Source of the DNA: Micrasema longulum
Taxonomy: Eukaryota; Arthropoda; Insecta; Trichoptera; Brachycentridae
NCBI GenBank assembly: GCA_022494885.1
Contig: JAGVSM010000210.1
Location: 62,001-126,000 of the forward strand
Direction of reading: 5' to 3'
Length of the DNA: 64,000 bases
Below, one piece after another: positions 43,130 to 54,449 of this stretch (the stretch's first letter is position 1; each line of letters opens with the position of its first letter). The notes beneath the pieces are model-generated. The model ran no database searches. It had not been told where the DNA came from and saw only the letters and a program-made list of their open reading frames with translations. The translations under genes and the position numbers were made by a program.

Positions 43130-45445
43130 ATAATTAAACCAGCTGATTCAAGAAGATAAATATCCCATTTTTTAAAAATCGGTTTTCGTTTAGACATTCT
43201 TATTGCCTTTTAATAAATCTCCATCTTTTTTTGTTGAACGCATATTTGTCAACAGTGTTCGTTAATATGATAAATAATTTTATAAGGAGCCTTTTCTATA
43301 CTGACATAACTTTAGTAAATATACCTCTCTGGATTCATTTATGTAAAAGTATTTTTATACGAGTTTAATTCTATAATTCCAGCTTAGATCAGACATATTC
43401 GGATTATTGGGCCATAAAGCTTCTTACCACCATAATAAATCCTAAGGTACACTAAATCAACTGAAAATTTTCGAATATAAACCCTTAAACCATAAATATT
43501 TACAACATAGAAATGTATTCCCATTTTGTAAAACTAAAAGTACCCGAGTAAGTTTAAAAACAACATATTTCATAGTTTTTTATAACTTTAAGATTTTTAA
43601 TATTAAGTTTATCGATTGAGGCTTTAATCAAACATTGGGGAATTAAAGAGATATAACGGCTCAAACTTGTGCAGGATGAATATTATACAGTAAATCATAC
43701 CTAATATTATTAAATTTGATACCTACTACCCTTAATACATACTATCCCTTATTATTTTTCAGAGAATCTGTTTCCTACGTAAAACATAGAACATCGTAAG
43801 CAGATGGTATATTTTAGTTGTATGGACTTGTGATTAGGTAAGATTTTAAATGTTAAAGTTTAGTTTTATTTATTTTTATTTTTGATCCTTTACAAAGGAA
43901 GTCATGTTCTGAAACCGGTTGGCATAATAAACTTATTTAAGTAATTTTACACAAACTTAATAAACTAATTTTACACAAATGAACTAAAAAAAAGGTTGTA
44001 GCTATTAGTGAGTTATTTAAAACTCGTTAAAAGTAGCCCCCAAAATTGAAATATTTATTTTTAAATAAAAAAAAATGTATTTTTATTATTTAACGTAGAA
44101 AATCACTAACTTAGTCATCCAAAAATTAATTTGATGTAAATTAAACTCTTATATTAGTCAATGAAAGTCATAAGCCTTTAAATGCCTAAGACGTTCGAAT
44201 AATCTTTTCAATCTATTCTAACTTTGCGATTCGCTGTTATTTTTCATGCTTTTATCAAATTTTTCGTTCAAGAGTTATTTTTGTTTTAATGTTGCTTAAG
44301 ATGTGATTAAATTAGTTATTTAAAATGTTAGTACTATTAAGAACGCCATCGGCATTAAACATAATGGTTTCAATTGGTACGAGTATTTCAAGAGATTTTC
44401 TCCTTAAACCTCTTTCAAGCGATTTACATGGGGTTTAAACACGAGACCTTTTGAGTAAAAGATTCACATGTGGTTAACCTTTAAATTTCAGGGGCTTAAA
44501 TAATATTTTCGGCATGAAATTTAAAATTTTTATTCCGATCCACTGACCACTTTGAAAACGTAAAATATATTTTTTGGCGTACTGTGAAAATGTGAACTTC
44601 ACTAGAAATGTTAATAAGGTGTTAAAATATGAGTAAAAGTTCTCTCTTATTTTGCTATAGCTGTGGACTAATGAAAGGCGTTGCTTCTCTGTAAAGAGTA
44701 ATTATATTTAAATCACGATTAATTTGGTACTGCAGGATGCGCAAATGAAGAGACTACCTAACACGACTATTATTTTGGTATCTAGGCAAGCAAGGAAGAA
44801 GCAGGAATGAAGAAGACAGTCTATTTCTTTGCCCTATATTGCCTACGTAGCTAGTATTAACCAAAATATGCATCTAATGTACATACGAGTATATTAAACG
44901 GATTCAAATAAAAAATTAAAAAATTCGAAAAACATGTGAAATGTATGTTTTATTTTATTTTGCTGAATTTTATAGTATGTTTATCAAATTTAAAAAAAGT
45001 GTACTTTTTCAATGAACATTGAAAATCTTTATAGTGATAGAACTTATGTTTTATGTAATAAATTGAATAGTATTAAAAATTAATTATTTGAGAAACTCAT
45101 CTTTGTCAAAGAATGTGTAAAATTTTATTGGTAGTATAATTAATTTAGGGAATTGTATAATATTAAATAGACCTTTGGCAAAAAACATTTAAATTTTAAA
45201 AATATGTGTAATGTACTGAATTCCGTATAACCTATTTATATATTTTTTTAAATGATTCTTCCACAAAAATACTAAGATGTATTCCTCGGCACTGGATTTC
45301 CCGAGAAAGAATACATTACAACCTAAATGCATGATATAATAAAATAAATAAGAAAATTTAAATATCTTTACTTTAAGGTACAATCAAACGATTTTATTTT
45401 AGGATATTATTAACTTTATAAATAGATTATAATATTTTAAGTTCC
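43130..45445. other. No gene recognised
   Basis: About 2.3 kb of A+T-rich sequence. A PLE-like phrase CTGAAACCGGTTGGCATAAT at 43,898 is the only family signal. ORFs are under 65 codons. Confidence 0.45.
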
Positions 45446-45447
45446 CC

Positions 45448-45702
45448 ACAATATTTGTAGACAAATACTGGATTTTACCTCGAATTGAGTCATTAAGATT
45501 AAAAAATTACAACAGGGATGGAGAACATTTCCGAGAAGGAAATATTGAAGTCTTGGCATTTACAGGATTTATGACCTGTCATGGGCTGGTTTAATTGGCC
45601 ACTTTACACACTGTGTAACATTCACCATTTTGGCCGTGTTTGAACATTTATATTTTTTCAATTCTTCCAGCTGTTGATTTTAGTGAAGTCAGTTCATTAA
45701 CC
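45448..45702 (+). mobile_element. Foldback family FB, A-B
   Basis: TTTGTAGACAAATACTGGAT, ACAACAGGGATGGAGAAC, ATTTATGACCTGTCATGGGC and CACTTTACACACTGTGTAAC, ending in TGTTGATTTTAGTGAAG. It is cut before AGAGCTGAAACC. Confidence 0.7.
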
Positions 45703-45729
45703 AATCTTGAATTAAAAAAATAAAGTTTA

Positions 45730-45775
45730 TAATCACTTACCGACTTTTCTATGTCTACCGGTTGCGAGACGTTAC
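45730..45775 (-). mobile_element. PLE terminal segment, left arm of pair
   Basis: The minus strand reads GTCTCGCAACCGGTAGACAT, AGAAAAGTCGGTAAGTGATT, inverted relative to 45,862-45,905. Confidence 0.6.
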
Positions 45776-45827
45776 GAGATGTGCAACTACTATGATGGGG
45801 GTGTATATGGGATTTGCGTGTTAGTGT

Positions 45828-45925
45828 AATAAGTGTCCAGACGAAGAGATAGGTTTGCCTCGAAACCGGTAGATACATAAAAATCTGTAAGTGGTTAAAA
45901 ACCAATATTTTCTAACATTTATTCA
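45828..45925 (+). mobile_element. PLE terminal segment with best-preserved hammerhead-like core
   Basis: Core CAGACGA (45,838-45,844; U4 is A), extra A, stem II GAG/CTC (45,846-48 and 45,859-61), GAAA (45,862-65), stem III ACC/GGT (45,865-70) and A17 (45,871). Stem I is intact: GTGTC (45,833-37) pairs with GATAC (45,872-76) through five pairs, one a G-U wobble. Cleavage is predicted between 45,871 and 45,872. Position 4 is substituted, so activity is doubtful, but the pairing argues that the fold was once selected. The end continues TCTGTAAGTGG. Confidence 0.6.
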
Positions 45926-46189
45926 AACATCATATTTTGCTCTGCGTAAGACATAAAATTAATATAAGTGTATTTTTATTCACCCAACATTTCCGATCTT
46001 ATTTAATAAAACTGTTTCATAAAAAAATATTTCATAAGTATATTTTATCATAGAAACATAAAAAAAGTTTTATAATTAAGTCCATAAAAATGTTGAGAAC
46101 CCATTTAAATGTTGAGCAAAATGAGATTATTTATTTTGTACCCACCCTGCTAAATAATAAATTAATTATCGAAAGTCATTAATGCGTAC

Positions 46190-47210
46190 CTCAGTAAAGT
46201 GCTTGTAGTTATGAATAAATCTTTAATATTTAATGTTTATGTACTGCAGGACGATGCTCTTGTGTTTTTGAGCAATTATTTAGCACGTGTGTATCATCGG
46301 TCATGGACCATGAACCCCACAAATATAAATCACAACTATTATAGTATTTTGGAATATCCCTTTGTAAATATGAATAAAATTCGGAAGACGTAGCACTATT
46401 TTACAAAAATCCAACTGACGCATTAACTTATAAAGACATTAACAATGAACTACCTATGTTGATTAAATGGACAATCACAAACTAACTAACACTTAATAAG
46501 AAAAATATATTACAGTGTACATTTTGATGCTTACGTAAACGATGAACAACTAGTTGAAATTGAACATGTTAACTATAACGGACTAACAGTAAACAGACTA
46601 TTGAAATGGACAATTCATATACATAAATTCATTAGAAAAATAATAACATTATCCAGTATTTTTTTAATCAAAAAGTTTGTTTCAAAAACGGAAAAAATCT
46701 AATTCATGCAGCTTATGTAATATCTCAAATATTTTACATGCAGGAACTATGGGGAACAGGAAATCGGAATGACTAAAATAGACTACAACGACAACAAAAT
46801 AAAATTTTGAACTTAGTATATGACCTCCATTATTTAGATGATTTTGGCGAAAGCTAAGAAACTCCTTCAAATAACCAAACAAATTAATGTCATTAACTCT
46901 TTCAACTGGAAACATTAAAATTTATTCATTAATTAGCCACTGATGACATTGTAAACAAAAAACTATAACTTGAAAAAAAAATGTAATAAATACGGAAGGA
47001 ATACAAAAATATCAGAACATTGTCACATTTAACATTCAAAAACGAGACAAGGAAAATCGAGACTAATAAACCAGGGCCTGAAATTTCACAATAAACTACC
47101 AGACAAATCTAAACAAAAGACTCAGATGACCTTTTCATAAGATGTTAAAAATATTATCATCAACAACAGAGTATGAATAAAAAATAAAAAATATTTTGTT
47201 CAATGAATGT
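46190..47210 (+). pseudogene. LINE RT fragment, same family as 32,690-33,560
   Basis: Shifting frames read VYVLQDDALVFLSN (decayed YADD region), FYKNPTDAL, KDINNELPMLIKW, DAYVNDEQLVEIEHVNYNGL, ESKKLLQITKQINVINSFNW, then IRTLSHLTFKNETR and FHNKLPDKSKQKTQMTFS. This is the order from the RT palm to the ORF2 end, in the same order as the minus-strand copy at 33 kb. Many stops and frameshifts make it old and inactive. Confidence 0.75.
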
Positions 47211-47226
47211 AATAATCCGTAATTGT

Positions 47227-47478
47227 CGGCCCCGTGGTGCAATGGTCAGCGCGTTTGCCTACCATGCAAGAGGTCTCAAGTTCGATTCTCGACATGGTTA
47301 ATATGAAATATTTTTTTAAAAGGGTGTTTTCACATTATAATATTTCATGGTCCCTGGACTGAAACCTGAAGCGTAAGATTGATCATCTTACCTTCATGTA
47401 ACAAAATTGATCGAGATATGCTGCAATTGGTGTACCAATCCAGAGCCCCTTTCCGGAAAGGAAATGATGAATAATCTG
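47227..47478 (+). mobile_element. tRNA-derived SINE, family 1, nearly complete
   Basis: GGCCCCGTGGTGCAATGGTC (A box), GCGCGTTTGCCTACCATGC, AGTTCGATTCTCGAC (B box), GGGTGTTTTCACATTATAAT, TTTCATGGTCCCTGGACTG and CTGAAGCGTAAGATTGATC. The 3' part is GCAATTGGTGTACCAATCC then GGAAATGATGAATAA. The head block is absent. This is the best reference for head and body together. Confidence 0.85.
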
Positions 47479-47479
47479 T

Positions 47480-48798
47480 AAGGCTTTTAATTTCAATTTT
47501 AAAATATTGAGATAAGATTCTCGTTTCACTTTAAGTACATCTGACCATTACCTGAGTGTTCATGAATCATCATGTAAATTTCGTACTTTTCAAACGTATT
47601 ATTTTTACTTGTTTCAGAACATTAATGACGTCAACGCTCAGTTTTCATTTTTCAGCCGATCATTTGATAGAAAGAAATCACGAAACATTTATTATTGCTT
47701 AAGATTTTAATGTTAATTTTATGAAAATCAGACATAACAGCTCAAATACTGTATCAATAAATTGTTATTAAAAACTGTAAACAGAAGAAACAAAACGATA
47801 TAGAACTTTAAAAAGGGGATTAAATAAAGGCTTTAACGATAAAAACCCGACAAAAATTTATTTGTTTGTTAACCATGCTCAAAACGTATGAATTCAGTAT
47901 AAAAGTAATCGATTAACTTTTAGCTTTAGGATTTTTTTATCCAAAATAGAATTTAAGTATTCTTGTTAATATTTAGTACTTTTCATTAAAATTCCATTGT
48001 TTTCCTAACTATCGGCTATTATTTTAATTTTTTCAAATTTATTTACCCTTTCTGCAAATTTATAATGTCTATGAAAGTTTTTGTATACCATTTTTAATCA
48101 TGGATGACTGAAAAGAAAATCTCTTTTTGGTTATTCTCCGTGTGTATTTTTGCAGTTCAAAGAAAATTTTATCGACTGTAGAATTTATGGTTGTTGATGC
48201 AAGGAACTTCTACCCGAATTAGAGATGATAGAAGGAAACGGGATTACGCTTCCATGCGTATTTATTACATGTCAAATAAAATATCAAATGTTAACATAAG
48301 TTGTGTCTAATAAAATGGTAAAGGTTATACGCAATTCGAAATAATTTTTTTTTCTCTACAATGTATTGTATTTGCTTTTACGTCACATTTGTTATTTTAT
48401 TTTATTACAAATCTTCAAAATGGAAGATCAGGTAGGCGAGTGTGAGCATTTGCGACACTTCCCTCTGTTCGTGTTCAATCGATGGAATAAAGCTGTCAAA
48501 AACCAGCTTTATCCTCCAATTGAAAGCGAACAGATTTCCATTTCATTTTGAAGGCTCGTAATCAAATAAAATAATATCTGTTACATTAGAGCAAACATAA
48601 CATATTTTAAAGTTGAAAATTTTCTTTCGAATGACGTATGCGAGTTTATCGAGGCTCGATACTCTTTAATGGTGGAGAGAGTACAGAAAATATTTCTGCG
48701 CTATCTGTACCTAAAATAGTGTAGATATTTTCCTTGGCTCTTCCCTACCGTCTTTTTGCTGGGGATGCTAGGCTATGAGTAATTATAGAGGAGGAGAG
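47480..48798. other. No gene recognised
   Basis: A 61-codon ORF at 48,366-48,551 contains ATGGAAGATCAG followed by GTAGGCG, which could mimic a start exon and donor, but nothing supports it. Confidence 0.4.
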
Positions 48799-48799
48799 A

Positions 48800-49195
48800 C
48801 GTTCATTTGGGTGTTCACTTTTTCCAGGTGATCGGTGGTCGCATACATAACTCAGAAATTCTGATGGATGTAGGTATGTTCGTACCTGATCGCTATCTTC
48901 GACAAAGACAGCATCGATTGTTTTACCTTCCACGATGCAGAACCAACCTGCCAATGGTTATGCCGGTTGGTAGAGCAATCTTGCTAATTAATCGGATGTC
49001 GACATATTTCACGACAGTGGGCCTTCCCTTAGGAAAGCACTTTCTAACTTTTATTTTTTCTATTTACATTGTTTTATATTATTTAAATAACATAACTATC
49101 TAGTGTAATTTGTGATCTATTATTGTATTGAGAATGAATTGGGTTTTTTCTGTTATGTTTTAAATATCAGAATAAATTAAATCGATTGAAAAAAA
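48800..49195 (+). pseudogene. LINE 3' end, ORF2 C-terminus
   Basis: The plus frame reads VPDRYLRQRQHRLFYLPRCR, TNLPMVMPVGRAILLINRMS. The LPxCRTNxxxxxPxxRxxxLxNxxS pattern is the last conserved block of R1/Jockey/I-type LINE proteins. A stop occurs near 49,101, and the 3' UTR ends in GATTGAAAAAAAATATATAT near 49,195. It is heavily 5'-truncated. Confidence 0.6.
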
Positions 49196-49538
49196 ATATA
49201 TATACATTACCATTTTGTTTGACTTTTGGTTATGTAATTTTGAGGGCTGGATTCAAATGAACACAAAACCAAAAACATACGAGTATATCGTATGTGTAGT
49301 TTAATAATTCTCGGGATGTTTCAGGTAATATTTTCAGTTCATCCCTGCTAAAAACGCACAAAGTGAAAATTATGAAATTACTGTCTCTACCGCATTTAAA
49401 TACTTTACATTAATCCTTTAATAAATATTCTAGTTATTCCATATCAAAGGACATATATTTTTTTAATAAATTAAATAGATTCGATGCATTTTATGCTTTT
49501 GTTTGTTTGTGTCCGGCAGGATGATGAATACAGTTATG
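49196..49538. other. No gene recognised
   Basis: A+T-rich, no assignable ORF. Confidence 0.5.
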
Positions 49539-49539
49539 C

Positions 49540-49605
49540 GTGTAAAAATGGAACTAGAATCCTGGACGAATGTTTTTGATTCGATTGCTACTCTCAGGCA
49601 GAAAT
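49540..49605 (+). mobile_element. SINE family 1 head block, isolated
   Basis: GTGTAAAAATGGAACTAGAA, TCCTGGACGAATGTTTTTGA and TTCGATTGCTACTCTCAGG match the head block at 863-780 (minus). No tRNA-like part follows. Confidence 0.55.
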
Positions 49606-49719
49606 ACTGATAAATAAAACCAAGTAGAGAAAAGTTCGCCTCGTAATAATATTTCCAACAATAATACACAAAACAAAAAATCTTAATTTCGCTCCGTTGA
49701 GCGAGTTCGATCAAATTCT

Positions 49720-49995
49720 TTCCTTAAATTCTTTATAATTTCTACACATTTATTTATTTTTACTGGATTTTTGGTAATACTAAAATAATATTAAATTCAA
49801 ACATTAAAAAAAATTGTATTCCTACATAAGTACACCCCTCTGTTGGTGAAAAGACCGGAGTTTGACGTTTGCAAAAATAATTATTTTATGTTTTGGAATT
49901 CAACCATAAGCAATTACTTAGGTACCTACTTAAATTCAATATTAAAAAATTTTAATTTTGGAAATGAAAAGACTTTTTCCAAACATTAGTTATCC
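49720..49995 (+). mobile_element. Helitron interior fragment
   Basis: TTTACTGGATTTTTGGTAAT, TGTTGGTGAAAAGACCGGAG, TTTGACGTTTGCAAAAATA and TTAGGTACCTACTTAAATT align with 23,155-23,395 in order. The ends are missing. Confidence 0.65.
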
Positions 49996-50055
49996 CTATG
50001 GGGCGAATAGAGAATGATGATATATCCCCCTATGGGGCGAATAGGGAATGATGAT
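49990..50055. repeat. Short tandem duplication
   Basis: CCCTATGGGGCGAATAGRGA plus ATGATGAT occurs twice in direct orientation. Confidence 0.85.
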
Positions 50056-50524
50056 TTTTTATTTGTTAATTTATTCATAAATATATTTACATAAAATTTT
50101 CATTACAAAAATACACTTTAAAAAAATATATCTTATAATTAAGTTTTTCGTAATTTAGAAAAAAGCCTACAAAAACTACAGTGTCTGAGCGTGTGCCATT
50201 CCTTTTTTAATAATTCATAAGTTTATCGAATATAAATATGGTGTGACATAACCATGAAAAGAAAAACAAAATGAACATATGCTGCTAATATGATTAGCAT
50301 ATGATCATGATGATGATGGTTTTGTTTTATTTATTATTCTCATGTATATAATGTGACTAGCAGAAAAATGATTTTGTTCATATGTATTTAATTTTTGTTA
50401 AAAAAAAACAATATTTTGTTCTCTCGGTGAAAAGACAAGTGTTTTTTTATTGTATATATCTCTTTTCTCTTTTGTAAAAAAAAATATGAAAACGTTTTCT
50501 TTGGTATTGTATTAAGTAATAAAA
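50056..50524. other. No gene recognised
   Basis: A+T-rich; a GATCATGATGATGATGG run near 50,303 resembles the SINE tail but no body is attached. Confidence 0.45.
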
Positions 50525-50800
50525 AAGTTCAGTGCAGCGGGAAATTGGATAAAAAAATATTCTTGAGCTCGGTAAAAAATTGAAGCATTAAATTGTACGG
50601 CAAAATTTCTTGAAAATGTACGAAAAAAATAATAAAAAATATTTTAATGAAAACTAAATACTTTCAAAGACGTCACTAGTTCATATGAATCAAACAATGA
50701 CAGGAGAATTGTAAAAGATTTCCGGTGTGCTTACCGTCAATGAACCAATGGGCTGAACTGACCGAGAATAAGCGAAAGAGAACCCCTAACGTCACAAAAC
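50525..50800 (+). repeat. Dispersed repeat with ACGTCACTAGTTC core, copy 2
   Basis: GCGGGAAATTGGATAAAAAA, ATTAAATTGTACGGCAAAAT, AGACGTCACTAGTTCATATG and ACCGAGAATAAGCGAAAGAG are in the same order as at 5,350-5,640. Confidence 0.6.
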
Positions 50801-51558
50801 AGAAATACAAAACTCTAATAAATCATAGCGCTGATAATAAAAAAAATCGCTTTAGTTTATTAGTATATTAACAATCGATTAATGCTGCTTTTTGAAGCAG
50901 TTCCGTACACTTTGACTAACAATGGAATTTTATTTCGTACTTGTTCTATTGAACGTAAAAAAGTACCTCCGAACAAATCATTTAAAAATCAATGCGCCTG
51001 CCATCCGCAAACAGCGTAGCCCTCCAAATCTAATCGAAATATTATTTCCTGTACTTATTATTTTTTAATTAAAATTTTAATGGGTATTAAAAAAGTGTTT
51101 TATAAACCACCCTCTTGTTTATCTTGTTAGTCAAAAACATTTTTTTTATAATTTGAATGTCCTTCATTTCAATGTTGTTCGTTTTCCGAGACCTTTAGAT
51201 AATTTATTTCCTACCAAAAATATTAATGTGCCGCTAAATTACTTTAAACGAGGTTCTAACCGAAATAAAATCTTGTTTTTAATTCAAAGGAAGTGAAAAC
51301 ACTCCCTTTACATACCCGAAAATCATTTTAAATACCGGGGGTATTTCTATCGGTTACCCTGATATATAAATCGACTAACTTTTTCTAAAATTTCGATTTC
51401 ATTAATCGCGTTTTTTATTAGAATTGTACTCTAAAGATTTCATTGATCCTTTCTCTGTGTGTTTGGTTAGTTATGTTATGGACTATATTGTGTCAGGTAT
51501 TGTCATTCGTCCTCATGACCAAATCGCAATTACTTGAACAGTGACAAAACTATTATGC
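50801..51558. other. No gene recognised
   Basis: No ORF over 60 codons and no repeat recognised. Confidence 0.5.
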
Positions 51559-51560
51559 CT

Positions 51561-52199
51561 CTGTACCTCAGAGGCAGACGGATGCAAATCCAAACGTCAA
51601 ATGTTCAACACAAGTCTTGTTAACGAAAAGGTGGACTGTAAATGATTAACGAATTTCATTCAGTTTTGTGATTTGGAAATATTTGCAGAAAGGAAAGGAA
51701 CATGGAATGGATACCTACCTTTAATATGATGTGAATGTTCTTCAATTTCTGGCACTAGATGACAAAATAAACTATAAAATGTAACAATATTTACCATGAC
51801 GCGCGACGATTCCAACGACTTTTTTATCCGATTCTATGTGAAGTCAAAAATTTTGTTGTTTTTATTCTAAATTCAAATCTTCTAGTTTTGAATTTCTTCT
51901 ATCTTGGTGTTAGGTAGGTACCATAAGAATGTGTCAAAGGAAGGATTGGAACGAAGGGTAATCGGCCAAGAATAGTATCGATAAATTCTGTTATTTACTT
52001 AACAAACCTAAAGAATCTACTTTAAAAGTGATTAATAAATAACATTTGTTTGTATATTCAGTATCTTAAAGCATTGGTTCATTCATTATAAGACTTACAT
52101 TTCTTTAAAATCAATGGACATGATCATAAACAGGATACGAAAATCGAAATGTCATTTCATTAAATTCTGGATAAGCACCCGTCTGCCTCTGACGTACAG
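51561..52199. mobile_element. Non-autonomous DNA element with 25-base terminal inverted repeats
   Basis: CTGTACCTCAGAGGCAGACG (51,561) through GATGC is inverted at GCACCCGTCTGCCTCTGACG, TACAG (52,175-52,199), with two mismatches in 25 bases. The 639-base interior has no coding sequence. The superfamily is not determined: the flanks give no clear target duplication, and CAGAGG inside the repeat is only weakly hAT-like. Confidence 0.65.
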
Positions 52200-52903
52200 A
52201 TTTATTTATTATGTATGTTTTTATGAATTAACAGATGTACAAAAAACCGAATAAAAGGAAAGTAAAACATTTAAGCAAAGACAAACAAGGGAAAAAAAAT
52301 AATGATATGCAATATATTCAAGAACATCAACACCATCAACATATATTACTTCTAAATGATATTAAATTATTGCTTAATAATAAAGATTAAAATAGTTTAT
52401 TAAATAATTCTGTTGTTTACCAATTCAAATACAATTATTGTCCTTCAGTTAACGTTAGAAGAACATCAAAAAACGTATTAAAGTTCATCTGAAGTGTCTT
52501 CATATAAGCAATTTCTCTGAATTCACAAATTGCAGATTCTAATTAATACTTTAAAAAGGTACCGGAGTTAAGGTCTTACATACAAATAATGAACGGTTGA
52601 AAGTAAATAATATGTAAATATTTCACATTAGGAAAGCTTCGAAAAATAATGTTCCTTTGATCAATAATCAAACAATTTTTTTAATATAGCCCATTTTACG
52701 ATGTTCTATTGTAATGTCACCATATACCTATTAAAGTCACGCCCCTCTCTTAATCCCTCTGTTCTTTTTCAACTATTTTTCCCACAACATAAAATATCAG
52801 TGCATGTAAGGGTTGCTTATTAAAATGCATGGCATACTGGTTTTATATTTTTGAGCAACGACTATCGTGAAGGTGAATAGTGGGTTTTGCATGTTGTTTT
52901 AAT
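52200..52903. other. No gene recognised
   Basis: A+T-rich with a short G+C-richer stretch at 52,730-52,790; no coding segment. Confidence 0.5.
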
Positions 52904-52904
52904 T

Positions 52905-53045
52905 GGTGTCCTCATGAAAGACGTGTTTCTCGAAGCCGGCGGATACAGAAAATTCAGTAAGTGATTATAATATACAAATATTTAATAACATTTAGTAAAA
53001 CGTTTGACCAAAAAGTTAATGCTTTAAATATTAACAATATATTTG
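52905..53045 (+). mobile_element. PLE terminal segment
   Basis: CTCGAAGCCGGCGGATACAG is a mutated form of CTCGAAACCGGTAGATAC; AGTAAGTGATTATAATATAC, ATTTAATAACATTTAGTAAA and CAAAAAGTTAATGCTTTAAA follow. The CUGA part upstream is not recognisable. Confidence 0.6.
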
Positions 53046-53600
53046 ACTTCAATCAATCTTTCTTTATCCCAGTCTGTGTTGGTGGCGAAGAGATCTATGG
53101 TATTTATTTATAAATGTAACAACATGAAATGAGTTTATAATCATCATTTTGAAAGATAACTTAACTCTACCGACGGCCTTTACACAAGTCATCAAAATAT
53201 TAATTCCATAATCATGCGATTAACAAAACTTATTTCAAAGTAATTTAGTAATTAAATTTAATCCAGTCATAGTAAAGTAGTATTACTACTACCCGACGAT
53301 TCCATAATAAGATATGAGGGTATCAGAAACAAACTTGGAAATCTCCATTGAAGGAGTGAGGTACTGAGATATTCGCTAAAAACTTTGGAAAAAGAATTGT
53401 GAGATTTCTAATCAATGGAGAATGCTGAAAGTTTGCGGTGTCAAGTGTAATTGAAATCTGTTTTTGCAAGACTTAGAAACGGTTTTGAATTACGATATTT
53501 TTTAGGTTTTTATGTATAATTTATTTTAGCATCAATAACAAATTTCCGTTTTTGGTGGAGATTTCTAAGTTTGCTCTTTACTACCCTCGTACATAGAATT
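53046..53600. other. No gene recognised
   Basis: No long ORF. It lies upstream of the candidate THAP exon 1 and could hold regulatory sequence. No canonical TATA box was found within 100 bases of the ATG. Confidence 0.4.
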
Positions 53601-53737
53601 AAGAATAGTCCAGAAACCGCATACGCGCATCAAACAATAAGCGACTTAACTACTCTTAAAGGAGTGGTTTTCCGTTTTGACCCATTAGTTACTTTGTAGA
53701 CGTCGCTCAGTACGCAACTCCTGATTTGAATTCAACT

Positions 53738-53812
53738 ATGCCGTGTTGCGTCGTTTTAAAGTGCAGAAATACTGCTGGGATCTTAAAGAAACAAGATGGA
53801 ACCACATTTTAT
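53738..53812 (+). CDS. THAP-domain protein, exon 1 (candidate)
   Basis: ATG at 53,738 opens MPCCVVLKCRNTAGILKK and QDGTTFY. THAP domains are zinc-dependent DNA-binding modules with C-x2-4-C-x35-53-C-x2-H; they characteristically begin at or near the start Met with MP-x-C-x4-C and continue to TFxxFP. Those features are here (Cys 4 and 9, TTFY at 22-25). The frame meets TAA right after, but GTAAGT lies at 53,815-53,820 and GTGTAA at 53,813. The donor at 53,813 keeps frame with exon 2 (phase 0); the stronger-looking 53,815 donor would not. THAP domains occur in host transcription factors and in P-element-type transposases. No transposase is seen nearby. Confidence 0.55.
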
Positions 53813-53821
53813 GTGTAAGTA

Positions 53822-54448
53822 GCAAATGCAATAATGTTTTTTTTTTTTTATACTAAGAAATACTATTTGTCCGTAGGGGCGGTATCAAAGTTCAAATTCA
53901 CAAACTTTTCTGATTTGTTTTGGTCGCGTTCGCACCCGAGTCGAACAACGCCTTTTTATCAAAAGTAAAAAAATCTTAATTTTAATATGAATGTGTCAAT
54001 TGGAGGTATGTTACCGATAATTAATTATTTATCAATCGATTTTACAAAAAAAAAGTAAATGATTTGGTATTTGAAGTCAACAAAAAAAAAACAGTCCGTT
54101 GATGACGTAAAAAATGACGAAACTAACAACCGAACATTTAAAATAAGTTGGACTAAGTATAAGTTGGACCAAGTATAAGCTTCTTGTTGGGTAAAAAAAA
54201 AAATAGAATTCTTATTAAAAGTCACGTTTCTTGCAAGTACAAGCAATTTCTGGCCAGATTCGATGTTCCAACCACTGCGCGCCGTGTATTCTTCGAAATG
54301 TGTCAGACTTTGTTGTATTATATTATTCTAGGGCACAGAATACTAGTCACATGGGAACGGCCATCTTTGTCGTGTCTTAAAACAGTCAAAAAATGTATTT
54401 CCATCTTTTTCTCTTTGTGTTTATTTCTTGAGGGTAAAATTAAGAATG
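53822..54448. other. Putative THAP intron, first part
   Basis: A 103-codon plus ORF at 54,184-54,495 contains VPTTARRVFFEMCQTLLYY but no named family. It overlaps the start of a SINE, which argues against it being a gene. Confidence 0.35.
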
Positions 54449-54449
54449 C

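Noticed and set aside
43893..43930. Another complete PLE end
   Set aside because: Only CTGAAACCGGTTGGCATAAT is similar; the CUGANGA part and stem II are missing, so it is only mentioned in the interval entry.
47227..47310. tRNA gene on the plus strand
   Set aside because: The tRNA-like head is continuous with a body shared by many copies, so it is a SINE.
48421..48440. Start exon MEDQ with a GTAGGCG donor
   Set aside because: Four codons and a weak donor are expected by chance; no downstream exon was found.
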